Shown: positions 50,859 through 60,444, counted from the stretch's first letter. The stretch is 64,000 nucleotides of DNA from Chryseobacterium koreense CCUG 49689 (GCF_001045435.1 NZ_LFNG01000008.1:52475-116474), one strand, 5' to 3'. Made by a program: numbers and translations. Notes: generated from the sequence alone by a model not told the origin.

Positions 50859-53063
50859 CTAAAGATTATTATTGATTGCATCATTCGTCTTATCCACTCC
50901 AAAACTGATGAAAGCGCCTACAAAAACAAACGTATTCACCGGCGGCAATACCGCAGAGCTTCTCAATCCGTCATTCGAAAACTGGTATCCATAGATATTT
51001 TTATTTCCTAAGATATTGGACACGCTTAAAACAAATACCGTAAACGCTTTGGAATCCTTTTTACCCAAATTCGGCAGGTAATTCAGGCTGAAATTTAATC
51101 CGCTGTAATCTTTCACGGTTCCTTCCTGCCGAAGAATATTGGTTCCGTTTTGCGAAACGATGTCATAATACGGTCTTCCGGAAGCATAAGTGTAGGAAAG
51201 GTTGAAACCCGTTTTCCAGTCGGTCACGAATTTCTTCGCCACTATGGAAAGCGTATGTTTTGCGGCAAAGCTTGGCGTGAGCGAAACAGGATAGTTCATA
51301 AAGTCTCTTTTGGTGTCTAATAATGAATAAGAAATCCAGTAGTCGATGTTTTTAAAGGTCTTTTTGTCTCGCCAAAAAATTTCTGCACCTTTGGCAATTC
51401 CGTTTCCATCATTGTTAATAGCGGTTTGAACGTATTGATCTCCAATGGTTTTGGTCAGTTTTTGATAATCCTTGTAAAATGCTTCTAGCCGGAAACTTCT
51501 TCCTTCAGAGGTTTTCTGCACCTGGAAAATGTAGTGTTCCGCTTTTTGGAAAGTTAATGGCGCTTCGGAATTCAAATATTTGCTTTCAGGATTTTGGTAG
51601 AAAATTCCGTAAGCCAGTGAAGAGGTCCAATCTTTTGCCAGTCGATAAGCCAAAGCCAATCTGGGAGCAAAATTGGTTTTATTCAAATAGGAAGAATGCT
51701 CTACCCTTAAACCGACTTTTGCCGAAAGATTATTGCTGAATCCCATATCAGTTTCTGCAAATCCCGAAGAAATCAAATCGGTGTAGTTTTTCCCAAAATT
51801 ATTGGTTTCATGGGCATTATTGAATTCAAATCCGCCACGAACGGCACTGATTCTGTTAATTTTCCGTTCCATAACCGTTTTAAGGTTGAAATAATTTCCC
51901 TTGTTGTTGAAATCGGTTTGAGGCGTTTCTAATTCATTTTTAAAGGTTGAAAAATGAAGTTTGGAATCATTTAATGAATAAGATGTACCAACATTCAGCA
52001 AATAGCTGCCTAATTTTTGCCTAAATGAAAAGTTGTGATACATATTGGCGGCATTCAAATCTACTTTGGTCTGATCATATTCCGGTTCCAGACTCAATGA
52101 TTTTACAGCCATTTGGTTCTTGTCAAAATTCATGTAATATTTCAGCATGCCACCGGATTTGGTCTTTATCCTAAAATTGGCATCGCCTCCAAAACCTTGC
52201 GCGGGTTTGGTAAAATTGGTATTGTATTTGAAAATTTTTTGAATCAAATCCAGGTTGAAATAACTCAAACTCGTTCCAAATGAATAGGTTTTTCGGTCGG
52301 AAAGTTTCTGGTAACTTCCGCTCGCGAAAAGGGGAGAAATCCCAAAATCGTAAGAAGTGGTAGAGGGCAGATCCACACTTTCTAAAATCAAAACTCCGGA
52401 AAGCGCCTGTCCGTAGATCGCGGAATAACCGCCACTTGAAAAGATATTTCCTCTGAACAAAGAGGTGTTGAAGCGGTCTCTTCCGGCAATTCCCGGAACC
52501 GAATTTGAAAAATAGTTGTTGATTAAACTTCCGTCCATAAAGATTTTGGTTTCTGCACCGGTTCCGCCCCGAACGAAAAGTCCTTCGCTTTCTCCTACTT
52601 TCTGAACCCCCGGAAGATAGTTTAGTGCCGATGAAATTTGTCCATCTGCTCCCGCGGTGGTGTAAATGTCGATTGGAGTGAGCAGCGCGGTTGCTCTTTT
52701 TTTGTCACTTGCTTCGATGGCACCTGCGGAGATTGTCACCGCCGCAATTTCTGAAATCTGTTCTTTAAGATCTGCATTCGCGGTTAACGGTTCATCGCCG
52801 ATGGAGATGGATTTTTCAACCTCCTCAAATTTCGGATTGGAAAAAACCAGGGTTTGATTTCCTTTTTCCGTGGTTTGAAAGGAATAATTTCCCTTTTCAT
52901 CAGTGGTGGCTCCGTCATAAGTGTCTTTTAAGGTCACGGAAATATCTTTGACGCCCTTGTTCTTGAAGTTGACTTTTCCGGAAATGGTAATTTGCGCATT
53001 CAGCATAAAGCTTAAAGTGGTGAAAAGCAGGATGGTAAGATTTTTGATGCTTTTGTGTTTCAT
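50859..53063 (-). CDS. TonB-dependent receptor
   Basis: This 734-residue outer-membrane protein has a signal peptide (ending LSFMLNAQ) and a carboxypeptidase-like regulatory domain (residues 25-100, ITISGKVNFKNKGVKDI). A plug follows (about 120-230, LNYLPGVQKVGESEGLFVRGG, a typical TonB plug start), then a 22-strand-type barrel that ends in an aromatic-poor stretch. It would import an unknown ligand with energy from the ExbBD/TonB genes. Its promoter element is at 53084-53091. The C-terminal residue pattern (DKTNDAINNNL) lacks the usual final Phe. Confidence 0.9.
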   Translation of the reverse strand: MKHKSIKNLTILLFTTLSFMLNAQITISGKVNFKNKGVKDISVTLKDTYDGATTDEKGNYSFQTTEKGNQTLVFSNPKFEEVEKSISIGDEPLTANADLKEQISEIAAVTISAGAIEASDKKRATALLTPIDIYTTAGADGQISSALNYLPGVQKVGESEGLFVRGGTGAETKIFMDGSLINNYFSNSVPGIAGRDRFNTSLFRGNIFSSGGYSAIYGQALSGVLILESVDLPSTTSYDFGISPLFASGSYQKLSDRKTYSFGTSLSYFNLDLIQKIFKYNTNFTKPAQGFGGDANFRIKTKSGGMLKYYMNFDKNQMAVKSLSLEPEYDQTKVDLNAANMYHNFSFRQKLGSYLLNVGTSYSLNDSKLHFSTFKNELETPQTDFNNKGNYFNLKTVMERKINRISAVRGGFEFNNAHETNNFGKNYTDLISSGFAETDMGFSNNLSAKVGLRVEHSSYLNKTNFAPRLALAYRLAKDWTSSLAYGIFYQNPESKYLNSEAPLTFQKAEHYIFQVQKTSEGRSFRLEAFYKDYQKLTKTIGDQYVQTAINNDGNGIAKGAEIFWRDKKTFKNIDYWISYSLLDTKRDFMNYPVSLTPSFAAKHTLSIVAKKFVTDWKTGFNLSYTYASGRPYYDIVSQNGTNILRQEGTVKDYSGLNFSLNYLPNLGKKDSKAFTVFVLSVSNILGNKNIYGYQFSNDGLRSSAVLPPVNTFVFVGAFISFGVDKTNDAINNNL

Positions 53064-53083
53064 GGAATTTGATTTTTACGGTT

Positions 53084-53091
53084 CAAAAGTA
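53084..53091 (-). promoter_or_regulatory. Bacteroidota -7 promoter element for the TonB receptor
   Basis: The minus strand reads TACTTTTG, a perfect match, 20 bases before the receptor ATG. Confidence 0.5.
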
Positions 53092-53212
53092 AAGTCAAAT
53101 ATTTTGCTGTAAAAGTAATTTATTCTGAAACGTCAAAAATTGGGACTGAAAGGTTTTTTTGGAAAACTTTCCTTAAATTGGAAACATCATAAACAATTAA
53201 AAAAATACTATT

Positions 53213-53716
53213 ATGAACGCCACAAAACTATCATTGCTTGCATTGAGCGGAGTTTTGGCTGTATCTTGCACTACTACAAGAAATTACGCCATCGACGCAA
53301 AAAGCGGAACCAATACCCAGGGAACCGTGAAGTTTGTACAAACGGGAAAAACCGTGAAAATGGATTTGAATGTCTATAAATTAACCCCGGGAATTCACGC
53401 GGTCCACATCCATGAAAAAGGGGATTGCTCCGCAGCAGATGCTAGTTCCGCAGGTGGCCACTGGAATCCGACCTCTCATCAACACGGAAGATGGGGAACC
53501 GGCGAGTTCCATATTGGCGATATTGGAAATTTGAATGCGGACCAAGACGGAACTGCCAGAAAAGTTTTCAGCACAGACAAATGGTGCATCGGCTGCAAAG
53601 ATGAGTCCAAAAACATCCTCGGTAAAACCTTGATCATCCATGCCAAAGAAGATGATTTCCATACCCAACCGACCGGAAATGCCGGAGGAAGAGTGGGTTG
53701 CGTGGAAATTAAATGA
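53213..53716 (+). CDS. Cu/Zn superoxide dismutase family protein, probable lipoprotein
   Basis: This 167-residue exported protein converts superoxide to hydrogen peroxide if active. A lipobox-like end of the signal peptide (GVLAVSC, Cys19) suggests membrane anchoring. Metal ligands fit the family: His65 and His67 (HAVHIHE), bridging His83 (GGHWNP), His89/His91 region, His100 and Asp103 (EFHIGD), and His143 (LIIHAKEDDF). Cys72 and Cys163 (GRVGCVEIK) could form the structural disulfide. The family match is good. Neighbours (TonB receptor, clpC) are unrelated. Terminator at 53763. Confidence 0.92.
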   Translation: MNATKLSLLALSGVLAVSCTTTRNYAIDAKSGTNTQGTVKFVQTGKTVKMDLNVYKLTPGIHAVHIHEKGDCSAADASSAGGHWNPTSHQHGRWGTGEFHIGDIGNLNADQDGTARKVFSTDKWCIGCKDESKNILGKTLIIHAKEDDFHTQPTGNAGGRVGCVEIK

Positions 53717-53762
53717 GGTGGTTTTAATTCAAGCAATTTTTCGAACGATTTGCTACCCAATA

Positions 53763-53796
53763 AAAAACACCCTGTCAATTTTGACAAGGTGTTTTT
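53763..53796. terminator. Bidirectional rho-independent terminator
   Basis: A hairpin (outer stem aaaaacacc 53763-53771 with ggtgttttt 53788-53796, plus six inner pairs) lies between the convergent sod-like and clpC genes. T-rich on both strands. Confidence 0.8.
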
Positions 53797-53813
53797 CTAT
53801 TTATTTTGATAGG

Positions 53814-56333
53814 TTACTTCGCGGTTTCCTTTTTCTTCGCGGCTTCTCCTTCCAGCGCATCTTTTGCTTCGTTCAGTTTCAAGACTACCGTTTCTCCTTC
53901 TGAAAGTTGCTTGTTTACCAACATTTCTGCCAATAAGTCTTCGATGTATTTTTGGATGGCACGTTTCAGTGGTCTTGCTCCAAAATCTTTGTCCCAACCT
54001 TTTTCCGCGATAAAGTTTTTGGCGTCTTCGGTCAGTTCCACATGATAGTTGAGTTTTTCGAGACGTTTGTACAATTTGCCCAATTCCAGATCGATGATTT
54101 TCGAAATATCTTCTTTTTCTAGGTTGTTGAAAATCACAATGTCGTCAATTCTGTTCAGGAATTCCGGAGCAAATGCTTTTTTCAAGGCATTTTCAATCGT
54201 ACTTCTCGCTCTTGCATCAGATGTGGATTTCTTCGCAGAAGTGCCAAATCCGACTCCATCACCGAAGTCTTTCAGATCTCTGGTACCGATATTGGAAGTC
54301 AAAATCACAATCGTATTTCTGAAGTCGATTTTTCTTCCCAAAGAATCGGTGACGAAACCTTCATCCAAAATCTGCAGCAAAATGTTGAACACATCCGGAT
54401 GCGCTTTTTCAATTTCGTCTAAAAGCACCACCGCATAAGGTTTTCTGCGAACCGCTTCGGTCAACTGACCGCCTTCTTCATAACCCACATATCCCGGAGG
54501 CGCACCAACCAATCTGGAAACGGCGAATTTTTCCATGTATTCGCTCATGTCGATCCGGATTAATGCATCGTCGGAATCGAAGAGTTCTCTTGCCATGACT
54601 TTCGCCAATTCGGTTTTTCCTACGCCGGTTGTTCCAAGGAAGATAAAAGTGCCGATTGGTCGGTTCGGATCTTTCAGTCCGGCGCGGTTTCTTTGAATGG
54701 CTTTCACCACTTTTTTCACCGCATCTTCCTGTCCGATTACTTTCCCGTTCAGCATCTTGTCCATTTGGGCCAGTTTGTCGAGTTCGTTTTTGCCTACTTT
54801 CGTTACAGGGATTCCACTCATCATGGAAACCACTTCTGCCACGTTTTCTTCGGTGACGACTTCTTTTTTCTCTTTCACGCTTTTGTCCCAGGTTTCCTGA
54901 GCCAAATTCAATTCTATCTGCAATCTTTCCTCTTCGTCCTTCAGTTTTCGGGCTTCCAGGTAATCCTGTGCTTTAACTGCTTTCTGTTTTTGTTCCTTGA
55001 TTTCCTCAATTTTCTTTTCGTGTTCGATGATTTCAGTCGGAACCTTCATGTTTTTGATATATACCCTTGAACCTGCTTCGTCTAAAGCATCGATGGCTTT
55101 ATCCGGCAAAAACCGGTCGGTTATATATCTCGCTGTTAAATTAACACATGCGTGAATGGCTTCATCGGTGTAAATAACGTTGTGATGATCTTCGTACTTG
55201 TCTTTAATTTGATTTAAAATCTGCACCGTTTCCTCAATCGTGGTGGGTTCCACCATTACTTTTTGGAAGCGTCTTTCCAGTGCGCCATCTTTTTCGATAT
55301 ACTGTCGGTATTCATCCAAAGTAGTGGCACCGATGCATTGGATTTCCCCTCTCGCCAGAGCTGGTTTGAACATGTTTGATGCGTCCAGACTTCCGGTGGA
55401 ACTTCCTGCTCCCACGATGGTGTGCAGTTCGTCGATAAACAAAATCACGTCGCGGTTTTTTTCAAGCTCGGTCATGATGGCTTTCATTCTTTCTTCGAAC
55501 TGGCCACGGTATTTTGTTCCGGCCACCAAACTCGCCAAATCTAGGGTAATCACTCGCTTTCCGAAGAGCACCCGGGAAACTTTTTTCTGTTGAATCCGCA
55601 AAGCCAATCCTTCTGCAATTGCTGATTTTCCGACACCCGGTTCACCAATTAAAAGGGGATTATTCTTTTTTCTTCGGGACAAAATTTGGGAGACCCGTTC
55701 GATTTCCTTTTCACGGCCAATCACGGGATCCAGTTTTCCGTCTCTTGCGAGTGAAGTGAGATCTCGTCCGAAATTATCCAAAGTCGGGGTTTTGCTTTTT
55801 CCTGTGCCGATATTTCCGGTCGGTTTCCTCATTTGCCCGAATTCTTCCCTTTCCTCATCGTCGTCATAGGCGCTCATTTTCGGATTTTGCCCTGAGTTTT
55901 TGAGCATGTTTTGGTATTCACGGGAAACCCTTTCATAGTCAATATCATAAGAGCTTAAGATATTGGTGCTGGGATCTTCAGATTTGTACAGGATTCCCAA
56001 AAGGAGGTGTACTGTGTTGATTTCGGTTCCCTGGTATTGTCTGCATTCCAGTTCCGAACGTTTCACGGCCTGATCCGCCATTTTGGTAAATGAAATCTTG
56101 TCGCTGTCCATTGAAAAAGGATTCAGGCTTGCCACGGCCATTGTTTCAATCTTTCTTCTAATCTGTGTTAAATCCGCCCCTAAGTTTTGAAGGATTTCTT
56201 TCGCTGAATTTTCGGTTTTAATGATTCCTAGCAGGAAGTGCTCGGTATTCAGAAATTCGCTCTGTAAACGCCGTGCTTCGTTTTTGCTTTGTTTGAACAC
56301 CTGGTCCAAACCGCTGGAAAATTTATGATCCAT
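53814..56333 (-). CDS. clpC: ClpC-type ATP-dependent Clp protease ATP-binding subunit
   Basis: ClpC is an AAA+ unfoldase feeding ClpP. This 839-residue protein has the Clp N-domain repeat (residues 1-145) and AAA1 with GEPGVGKSAIAEGL (near 210). A UVR-like middle coil near 420-460 (KAQDYLEARKLKDEEERL) marks ClpC rather than ClpB. AAA2 has GTTGVGKTELAK near 570 and RIDMSEYMEKFAVS, and a D2-small domain ends in RAIQKYIEDLLAE. The tail is Lys/Ala-rich. A promoter element (TAACTTTG) lies at 56390-56397. No clpP is in the window. Confidence 0.95.
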   Translation of the reverse strand: MDHKFSSGLDQVFKQSKNEARRLQSEFLNTEHFLLGIIKTENSAKEILQNLGADLTQIRRKIETMAVASLNPFSMDSDKISFTKMADQAVKRSELECRQYQGTEINTVHLLLGILYKSEDPSTNILSSYDIDYERVSREYQNMLKNSGQNPKMSAYDDDEEREEFGQMRKPTGNIGTGKSKTPTLDNFGRDLTSLARDGKLDPVIGREKEIERVSQILSRRKKNNPLLIGEPGVGKSAIAEGLALRIQQKKVSRVLFGKRVITLDLASLVAGTKYRGQFEERMKAIMTELEKNRDVILFIDELHTIVGAGSSTGSLDASNMFKPALARGEIQCIGATTLDEYRQYIEKDGALERRFQKVMVEPTTIEETVQILNQIKDKYEDHHNVIYTDEAIHACVNLTARYITDRFLPDKAIDALDEAGSRVYIKNMKVPTEIIEHEKKIEEIKEQKQKAVKAQDYLEARKLKDEEERLQIELNLAQETWDKSVKEKKEVVTEENVAEVVSMMSGIPVTKVGKNELDKLAQMDKMLNGKVIGQEDAVKKVVKAIQRNRAGLKDPNRPIGTFIFLGTTGVGKTELAKVMARELFDSDDALIRIDMSEYMEKFAVSRLVGAPPGYVGYEEGGQLTEAVRRKPYAVVLLDEIEKAHPDVFNILLQILDEGFVTDSLGRKIDFRNTIVILTSNIGTRDLKDFGDGVGFGTSAKKSTSDARARSTIENALKKAFAPEFLNRIDDIVIFNNLEKEDISKIIDLELGKLYKRLEKLNYHVELTEDAKNFIAEKGWDKDFGARPLKRAIQKYIEDLLAEMLVNKQLSEGETVVLKLNEAKDALEGEAAKKKETAK

Positions 56334-56389
56334 AATATATTCGTCTCAATCTAATTATTAAAGATAAAAAATAATCTTTAAGTCTATTT

Positions 56390-56397
56390 CAAAGTTA
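56390..56397 (-). promoter_or_regulatory. Bacteroidota -7 promoter element for clpC
   Basis: The minus strand reads TAACTTTG, about 56 bases before the clpC ATG. Confidence 0.5.
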
Positions 56398-56466
56398 CAA
56401 ATACTTTACCAAAAATAAATAATGACTTTATGGCAGAAAATATTTTCACATATCGCTGGAAATGAC

Positions 56467-56474
56467 TAGGTTTG
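56467..56474 (+). promoter_or_regulatory. Bacteroidota -7 promoter element for the small membrane protein
   Basis: TAGGTTTG, a TAnnTTTG match, 22 bases before the ATG at 56497. Confidence 0.45.
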
Positions 56475-56496
56475 TCACCCCAAAATTTTAGATATT

Positions 56497-56715
56497 ATGA
56501 GTCCGGAAATTACTAATTTCGTAGGTTATGGAGCATCATTTTTCGTGGTATTGAGTTTTATTTTGAAAGACCTGCGAAAAATCAGAATTGTGAATCTCGT
56601 CGGTTGTATGTTGTTTGTAATCTATGGGATTTATAGCAATTATCTATGGCCAATTATTATTCCAAATGCGATTTTATGCGGGATTCAGGTTTTTCATTTG
56701 GTAAAGAAGAGTTAG
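56497..56715 (+). CDS. Small membrane protein, YgjV-like
   Basis: This 72-residue protein has three short hydrophobic segments (FVGYGASFFVVLSFIL, VNLVGCMLFVIYGIY, and PIIIPNAILCGIQVFHLV), giving a three-helix hairpin as in YgjV/Imp-YgjV-type or half-PQ-loop proteins. Function is unknown and the family call is by shape only. It has a promoter just upstream. It stands between clpC and a glycosyltransferase, without close spacing to either. Confidence 0.75.
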   Translation: MSPEITNFVGYGASFFVVLSFILKDLRKIRIVNLVGCMLFVIYGIYSNYLWPIIIPNAILCGIQVFHLVKKS

Positions 56716-56800
56716 ATTTGCTTTAGGGCATTTCTTTTTCACGGATGCATGATTTTTTCTTGAAATCGCGGCAATCCAATATTTTCTTTAAATTTCAGCA

Positions 56801-57889
56801 ATGAAAGTTATAGTAAGCGTTTTCAACAATCTATTGACAGACCAACGTGTAGAAAAGGTTTGCAGGACTTTGCATGAAAACGGCTTCCAGATTGAACTGA
56901 TCGGCAACGATTGGGGTGGACTTCCCGACATGGAGCGGCCTTATTCTTTCTCCAGAATCCCCTTAAAGTCCAATTCTTTAAAGCTCGCCTATCCTGAATT
57001 TAACTGGAAACTCCACAATATCCTTTCGAAAAGGGCCGATAAGGACACGATTCTCCTCTCCAATGATCTGGATACGCTTTTGGCTAATTATTTGGTTTCC
57101 AAAAAATTAGGAATTCCTTTGGTTTTTGACAGCCACGAAATTTTTACAGAAATGCCTTCGCTCAACGGCCGGTTTACCCAGAGAATATGGCGAACATTGG
57201 AACAAGCCATCGTTCCAAAACTTGAGTTTATGATGACCGCCAGTGAAAGTTATGCCGATTGGTTTGCAAAAACATACGGAATTGAGAGACCGGTGGTCGT
57301 TCAGAATTTCCCGGCGAAGATGGAGAATCCGCAAAATTATTCGGAGATCAATTTCAAGAAAATCATTCTTTACCAAGGAGTTATCAATCCTTCAAGAGGT
57401 TTGGACAAAATGATTCCAGCGATGAAAATGATTGAGGATGCGGAATTTTGGGTTTGTGGAGATGGCCCCAGAAAACAGGAATATTTGGCTTTGACCCAAT
57501 CTTTAGCGCTGGAAGAAAAAGTGAAGTTTTTGGGCAAGCTTTTACCGGAAAAGCTGCGTGAAATAACCCGGAAAGCGGATGTGGGATTAAGTATTGAAGA
57601 GAACAATGGGCTCAGCTATTTTTATTCCATGCCGAATAAAGTTTCTGACTATATCCAGTCCAGAGTTCCGGTGGTGGTTTCTAATTTTCCGGAAATGGGA
57701 AAAGTCATTGATCGCTTTCAGGTGGGTGAAAAATTAAACAGTCATGAGGAACTCGCCGAAAAAATAAATATCGTTTTGGAAAACGGGAAAAAATTTTACG
57801 AAGATGCTTTAAACAAAGCCTCCGAAGAACTTTGTTGGGAGAAAGAGTCACCGAAAATCATTTCGCTTTTTAAAAAATTATTGAAATAA
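56801..57889 (+). CDS. Glycosyltransferase, GT4-like (GT-B fold)
   Basis: This 362-residue protein moves a sugar to an envelope glycan or lipid. The N-terminal half has VFDSHEIFTEMP (near residue 107), typical of the Glycos_transf_4 group. The C-terminal half has ILYQGVINPSRGLDKMI (near 190), AEFWVCGDGPRKQEY and a degenerate E-x7-E motif in GLSYFYSMPNKVSDYI. There is no signal peptide. Sugar and acceptor are unknown. It is upstream of sufE and of a family-9 glycosyltransferase, so it may contribute to LPS or exopolysaccharide. Confidence 0.85.
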   Translation: MKVIVSVFNNLLTDQRVEKVCRTLHENGFQIELIGNDWGGLPDMERPYSFSRIPLKSNSLKLAYPEFNWKLHNILSKRADKDTILLSNDLDTLLANYLVSKKLGIPLVFDSHEIFTEMPSLNGRFTQRIWRTLEQAIVPKLEFMMTASESYADWFAKTYGIERPVVVQNFPAKMENPQNYSEINFKKIILYQGVINPSRGLDKMIPAMKMIEDAEFWVCGDGPRKQEYLALTQSLALEEKVKFLGKLLPEKLREITRKADVGLSIEENNGLSYFYSMPNKVSDYIQSRVPVVVSNFPEMGKVIDRFQVGEKLNSHEELAEKINIVLENGKKFYEDALNKASEELCWEKESPKIISLFKKLLK

Positions 57890-57930
57890 GGGAGTCTCGT
57901 TTAAACACCCTTCAAACCTCCAACTTTTCT

Positions 57931-57938
57931 TATCTTTG
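57931..57938 (+). promoter_or_regulatory. Promoter -7 element giving a probably leaderless sufE transcript
   Basis: TATCTTTG ends four bases before the sufE ATG at 57943, the same spacing as at 10784-10796. Confidence 0.65.
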
Positions 57939-57942
57939 CATC

Positions 57943-58362
57943 ATGACCATCAAAGAAAAACAACAGCAGCTTGTTGACGAATTTGCCTTTTTAGACGACT
58001 GGGAGCAGAAGTACGAATACATCATCGATTTAGGAAAAGAGTTGAAGGGACTTCCGGAAGATAAAAAGACCCCGGAAAACCTGATCAAAGGTTGTCAGTC
58101 GCAGGTATGGATTGATGCCGAGTTCAAGGAGGGCAAACTGTTTTTCAATGCCGACTCCGACGGGATTTTACCTAAAGGCATCGTCTCACTTTTGGTTTCG
58201 GTTTACAGTGGCCATACCACCGCCGAAATTCTGGATTCGGACTTTAAATTCATTGAGGAAATCGGATTGCAGGAATTTCTTTCGCCTTCCAGAGCAAATG
58301 GTTTGATGGCAATGACCAAACAGATCAAATTTTACGCAGTTGCTTTCCAATTAAAGAAATGA
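57943..58362 (+). CDS. sufE: SufE family cysteine desulfurase-associated protein
   Basis: SufE accepts sulfur from SufS for Fe-S cluster assembly. This 139-residue protein has the family pattern LIKGCQSQVWIDAEF with sulfur-accepting Cys51 and the C-terminal LSPSRANGLMAMTKQIK. Length is normal. It is driven by a leaderless-type promoter and overlaps the family-9 glycosyltransferase start by four bases (ATGA). No sufBCDS genes are near, so it is a detached sufE. Confidence 0.95.
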   Translation: MTIKEKQQQLVDEFAFLDDWEQKYEYIIDLGKELKGLPEDKKTPENLIKGCQSQVWIDAEFKEGKLFFNADSDGILPKGIVSLLVSVYSGHTTAEILDSDFKFIEEIGLQEFLSPSRANGLMAMTKQIKFYAVAFQLKK

Positions 58363-59324
58363 CACAGATTTTAGCATATCGGTTTTCCGCTTTTGGCGAT
58401 GTGGCCATGACGGTTCCCGTATTTACAGAATTTCTGGAACAGCATCCGGAGGTACAAATCGTGATGGTTTCCCGCAAAAATTTCAAGGATCTGTATGAAG
58501 GGATTCCAAATCTGATTTTCAAAGGCGTGGATTTGGAGGATTACAAGGGATTTTTCGGAATGTGGAAACTTTCAAAGGAATTGCTCAAAGAATTTCAGTT
58601 TGAATATGTTGCAGACCTGCATGATGTCATTCGGGCCAAAATTCTGGACCGGATTTTTAAGTTGAAGGGAAAACAGGTATTCAAAATCGACAAAGGGAAA
58701 AGCGAGAAAGAAAAACTCACCGATATCTGGAATCTCCAGAAAACACCACTTAAACTTACCACTGAAAGGTATGCCGATGTTTTTCGCGAAATGGGATTCA
58801 AGGTGGAGCTTTCGCATGAGTTGAGGCCAAAAAGCGTGCAGAAATCGGGAATTGGAATTGCTCCTTTTGCACAGCATCATGGAAAAATGCTGCCCACCGA
58901 AAAGACTTTCGAAGTCGCAAAAATCCTTTCAAAGCAACATAAGGTCTATTTTTTTGGAGGTGGAAAAAGTGAAATGGAAACTTTAAACAGCTGGCAGCAG
59001 CAAATCCCAAACTCCGAAAATCTAGCCGGAAAACTCACTTTAAATAAGGAACTCGAGAAAATCTCAGAACTCGAGCTGATGATTTCCATGGATTCCGCGA
59101 ACATGCATTTGGCCAGTTTGGTCGGAACAAGATGTGTGTCGATTTGGGGTTCCACGCATCCTTTCGCGGGATTTCTCGGTTATGGGCAAAGTGAAAAGGA
59201 TGTGGTACAAATCAACGATTTGACTTGCAGGCCTTGCTCGGTTTTTGGAGACAAAGAATGTTACCGAGGCGATTGGGCCTGTTTGGAGGAAATTAAGGTT
59301 CAGCAGATTATTGCTAAAATCTAA
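58359..59324 (+). CDS. Glycosyltransferase family 9 protein (ADP-heptose:LPS heptosyltransferase-like)
   Basis: This 321-residue GT-B protein starts ILAYRFSAFGDVAMTVPVF, the family-9 signature. The C-terminal domain has GIGIAPFAQHHGKMLP (near residue 165), VYFFGGGKSEME and SMDSANMHLASLVGTRCVSIWG (near 245), the donor-site motif of heptosyltransferases, with Cys-rich ending LTCRPCSVFGDKECYRGDWACL. Known members add heptose or a related sugar to the LPS core. The exact sugar here is unknown. Start overlaps sufE by 4 bases. Confidence 0.88.
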   Translation: MTQILAYRFSAFGDVAMTVPVFTEFLEQHPEVQIVMVSRKNFKDLYEGIPNLIFKGVDLEDYKGFFGMWKLSKELLKEFQFEYVADLHDVIRAKILDRIFKLKGKQVFKIDKGKSEKEKLTDIWNLQKTPLKLTTERYADVFREMGFKVELSHELRPKSVQKSGIGIAPFAQHHGKMLPTEKTFEVAKILSKQHKVYFFGGGKSEMETLNSWQQQIPNSENLAGKLTLNKELEKISELELMISMDSANMHLASLVGTRCVSIWGSTHPFAGFLGYGQSEKDVVQINDLTCRPCSVFGDKECYRGDWACLEEIKVQQIIAKI

Positions 59325-59329
59325 AAAAA

Positions 59330-59353
59330 AATCCACTCAGTTCTGAATGGATT
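59330..59353 (-). terminator. Rho-independent terminator of the mannose-1-phosphate guanylyltransferase gene
   Basis: A hairpin (59330-59340 with 59343-59353, one mismatch) is followed by a T-run on the minus strand, just past the stop at 59360. Confidence 0.7.
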
Positions 59354-59359
59354 ATTTGT

Positions 59360-60442
59360 TTACATGAATTTTTCGCCTTTTTTCAGGGTCCGCAAATCCT
59401 GGACATATTCCTTGATTAGCTGATCATTATCCAGCGGACAAATCAGCAGCGCTTTGTCGGTGTCCACAATGATGTAGTTCTTCAATCCATCAATGATTGC
59501 CGCCTTGTTCTTGCTTTTAAACCGAATGATGTTTCCCTTCGAATTGTAGGTCATGATGTGTTTCGATTTGATGGCGTTTTTGGATTCATCTTTTTCCGCG
59601 TTTTCATAGACGGAAGTCCAGGTTCCCAAATCGCTCCAACCCAAATCGGCAGGAATCACGTATACATTTTGGGCTTTCTCCAGAATTCCGTTGTCAATCG
59701 AAATCTTGTTGACTTTCGGATAAATCAGATCGATGCAGGCGGATTCGCCTTTTGCATTGTATTCGCAACTTTGAAAATGCTGAGACATTTCCTCCAAATA
59801 GACATCGAAAGCCGCGAGAATAGATTTCACATTCCAAACAAAAATCCCAGCATTCCACAAGAAATCGCCGCTTTCTAAAAAGGTTTTGGCAATTTCCAGG
59901 TCCGGTTTTTCGGTGAAGGTCTTCACCTTAAAATATTCGGAACCCTTTTTTTCTACAAACTGAATGTAGCCATAACCGGTATCTGGACGTGTCGGCTTGA
60001 TTCCCAAAGTGATGAGGTAGTCATTTTTTTCTGCAAGATTAAATGCGAGTTCCACTTTTTGCAGGAAGATGTTTTCCTTTAAAATCAAATGGTCTGCAGG
60101 AAGCACGATCATATTTGCATTCGGGTTCAGATCGGCAATTTTTTTCGCCATGTAGATATTGCAGGCGGCGGTATTCTTCATCATCGGTTCCCCCACGATA
60201 TTTTCGGGGTTTAATTCGGGCAGCTGACTCGCGGTGAGCGAAACGTATTCCCTGTTGGTGATGACGAAGATGTTTTCTTTTGGAACCACTTGGCTGATTC
60301 GGTCATAGGTTTGCTGAATCATCGTTCTGCCGGTTCCCAAAATGTCCTGAAACTGTTTTGGATATTTTTGGGTGCTCATCGGCCAGAATCTGCTGCCAAT
60401 TCCTCCTGCCATGATGACGCAGTAATTATTTGATAATGTCAT
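59360..60442 (-). CDS. Mannose-1-phosphate guanylyltransferase
   Basis: This enzyme makes GDP-mannose for fucose, mannose or perosamine-type envelope sugars. From the ATG at 60442 the product is 360 residues: VIMAGGIGSRFWPMS (nucleotide-binding loop, residues 9-23) and KYPKQF. The middle has MIVLPADHLI (near residue 103), FTEKPD, WNAGIFVWN and DLGWSDLGTW with the metal-binding Asp. Length and motifs fit the class without the isomerase domain. The longer frame from 60514 overlaps the SprT-like gene and is unsupported. It lies two bases after that gene's stop, so coupling is likely. Confidence 0.92.
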   Translation of the reverse strand: MTLSNNYCVIMAGGIGSRFWPMSTQKYPKQFQDILGTGRTMIQQTYDRISQVVPKENIFVITNREYVSLTASQLPELNPENIVGEPMMKNTAACNIYMAKKIADLNPNANMIVLPADHLILKENIFLQKVELAFNLAEKNDYLITLGIKPTRPDTGYGYIQFVEKKGSEYFKVKTFTEKPDLEIAKTFLESGDFLWNAGIFVWNVKSILAAFDVYLEEMSQHFQSCEYNAKGESACIDLIYPKVNKISIDNGILEKAQNVYVIPADLGWSDLGTWTSVYENAEKDESKNAIKSKHIMTYNSKGNIIRFKSKNKAAIIDGLKNYIIVDTDKALLICPLDNDQLIKEYVQDLRTLKKGEKFM

Positions 60443-60444
60443 GA

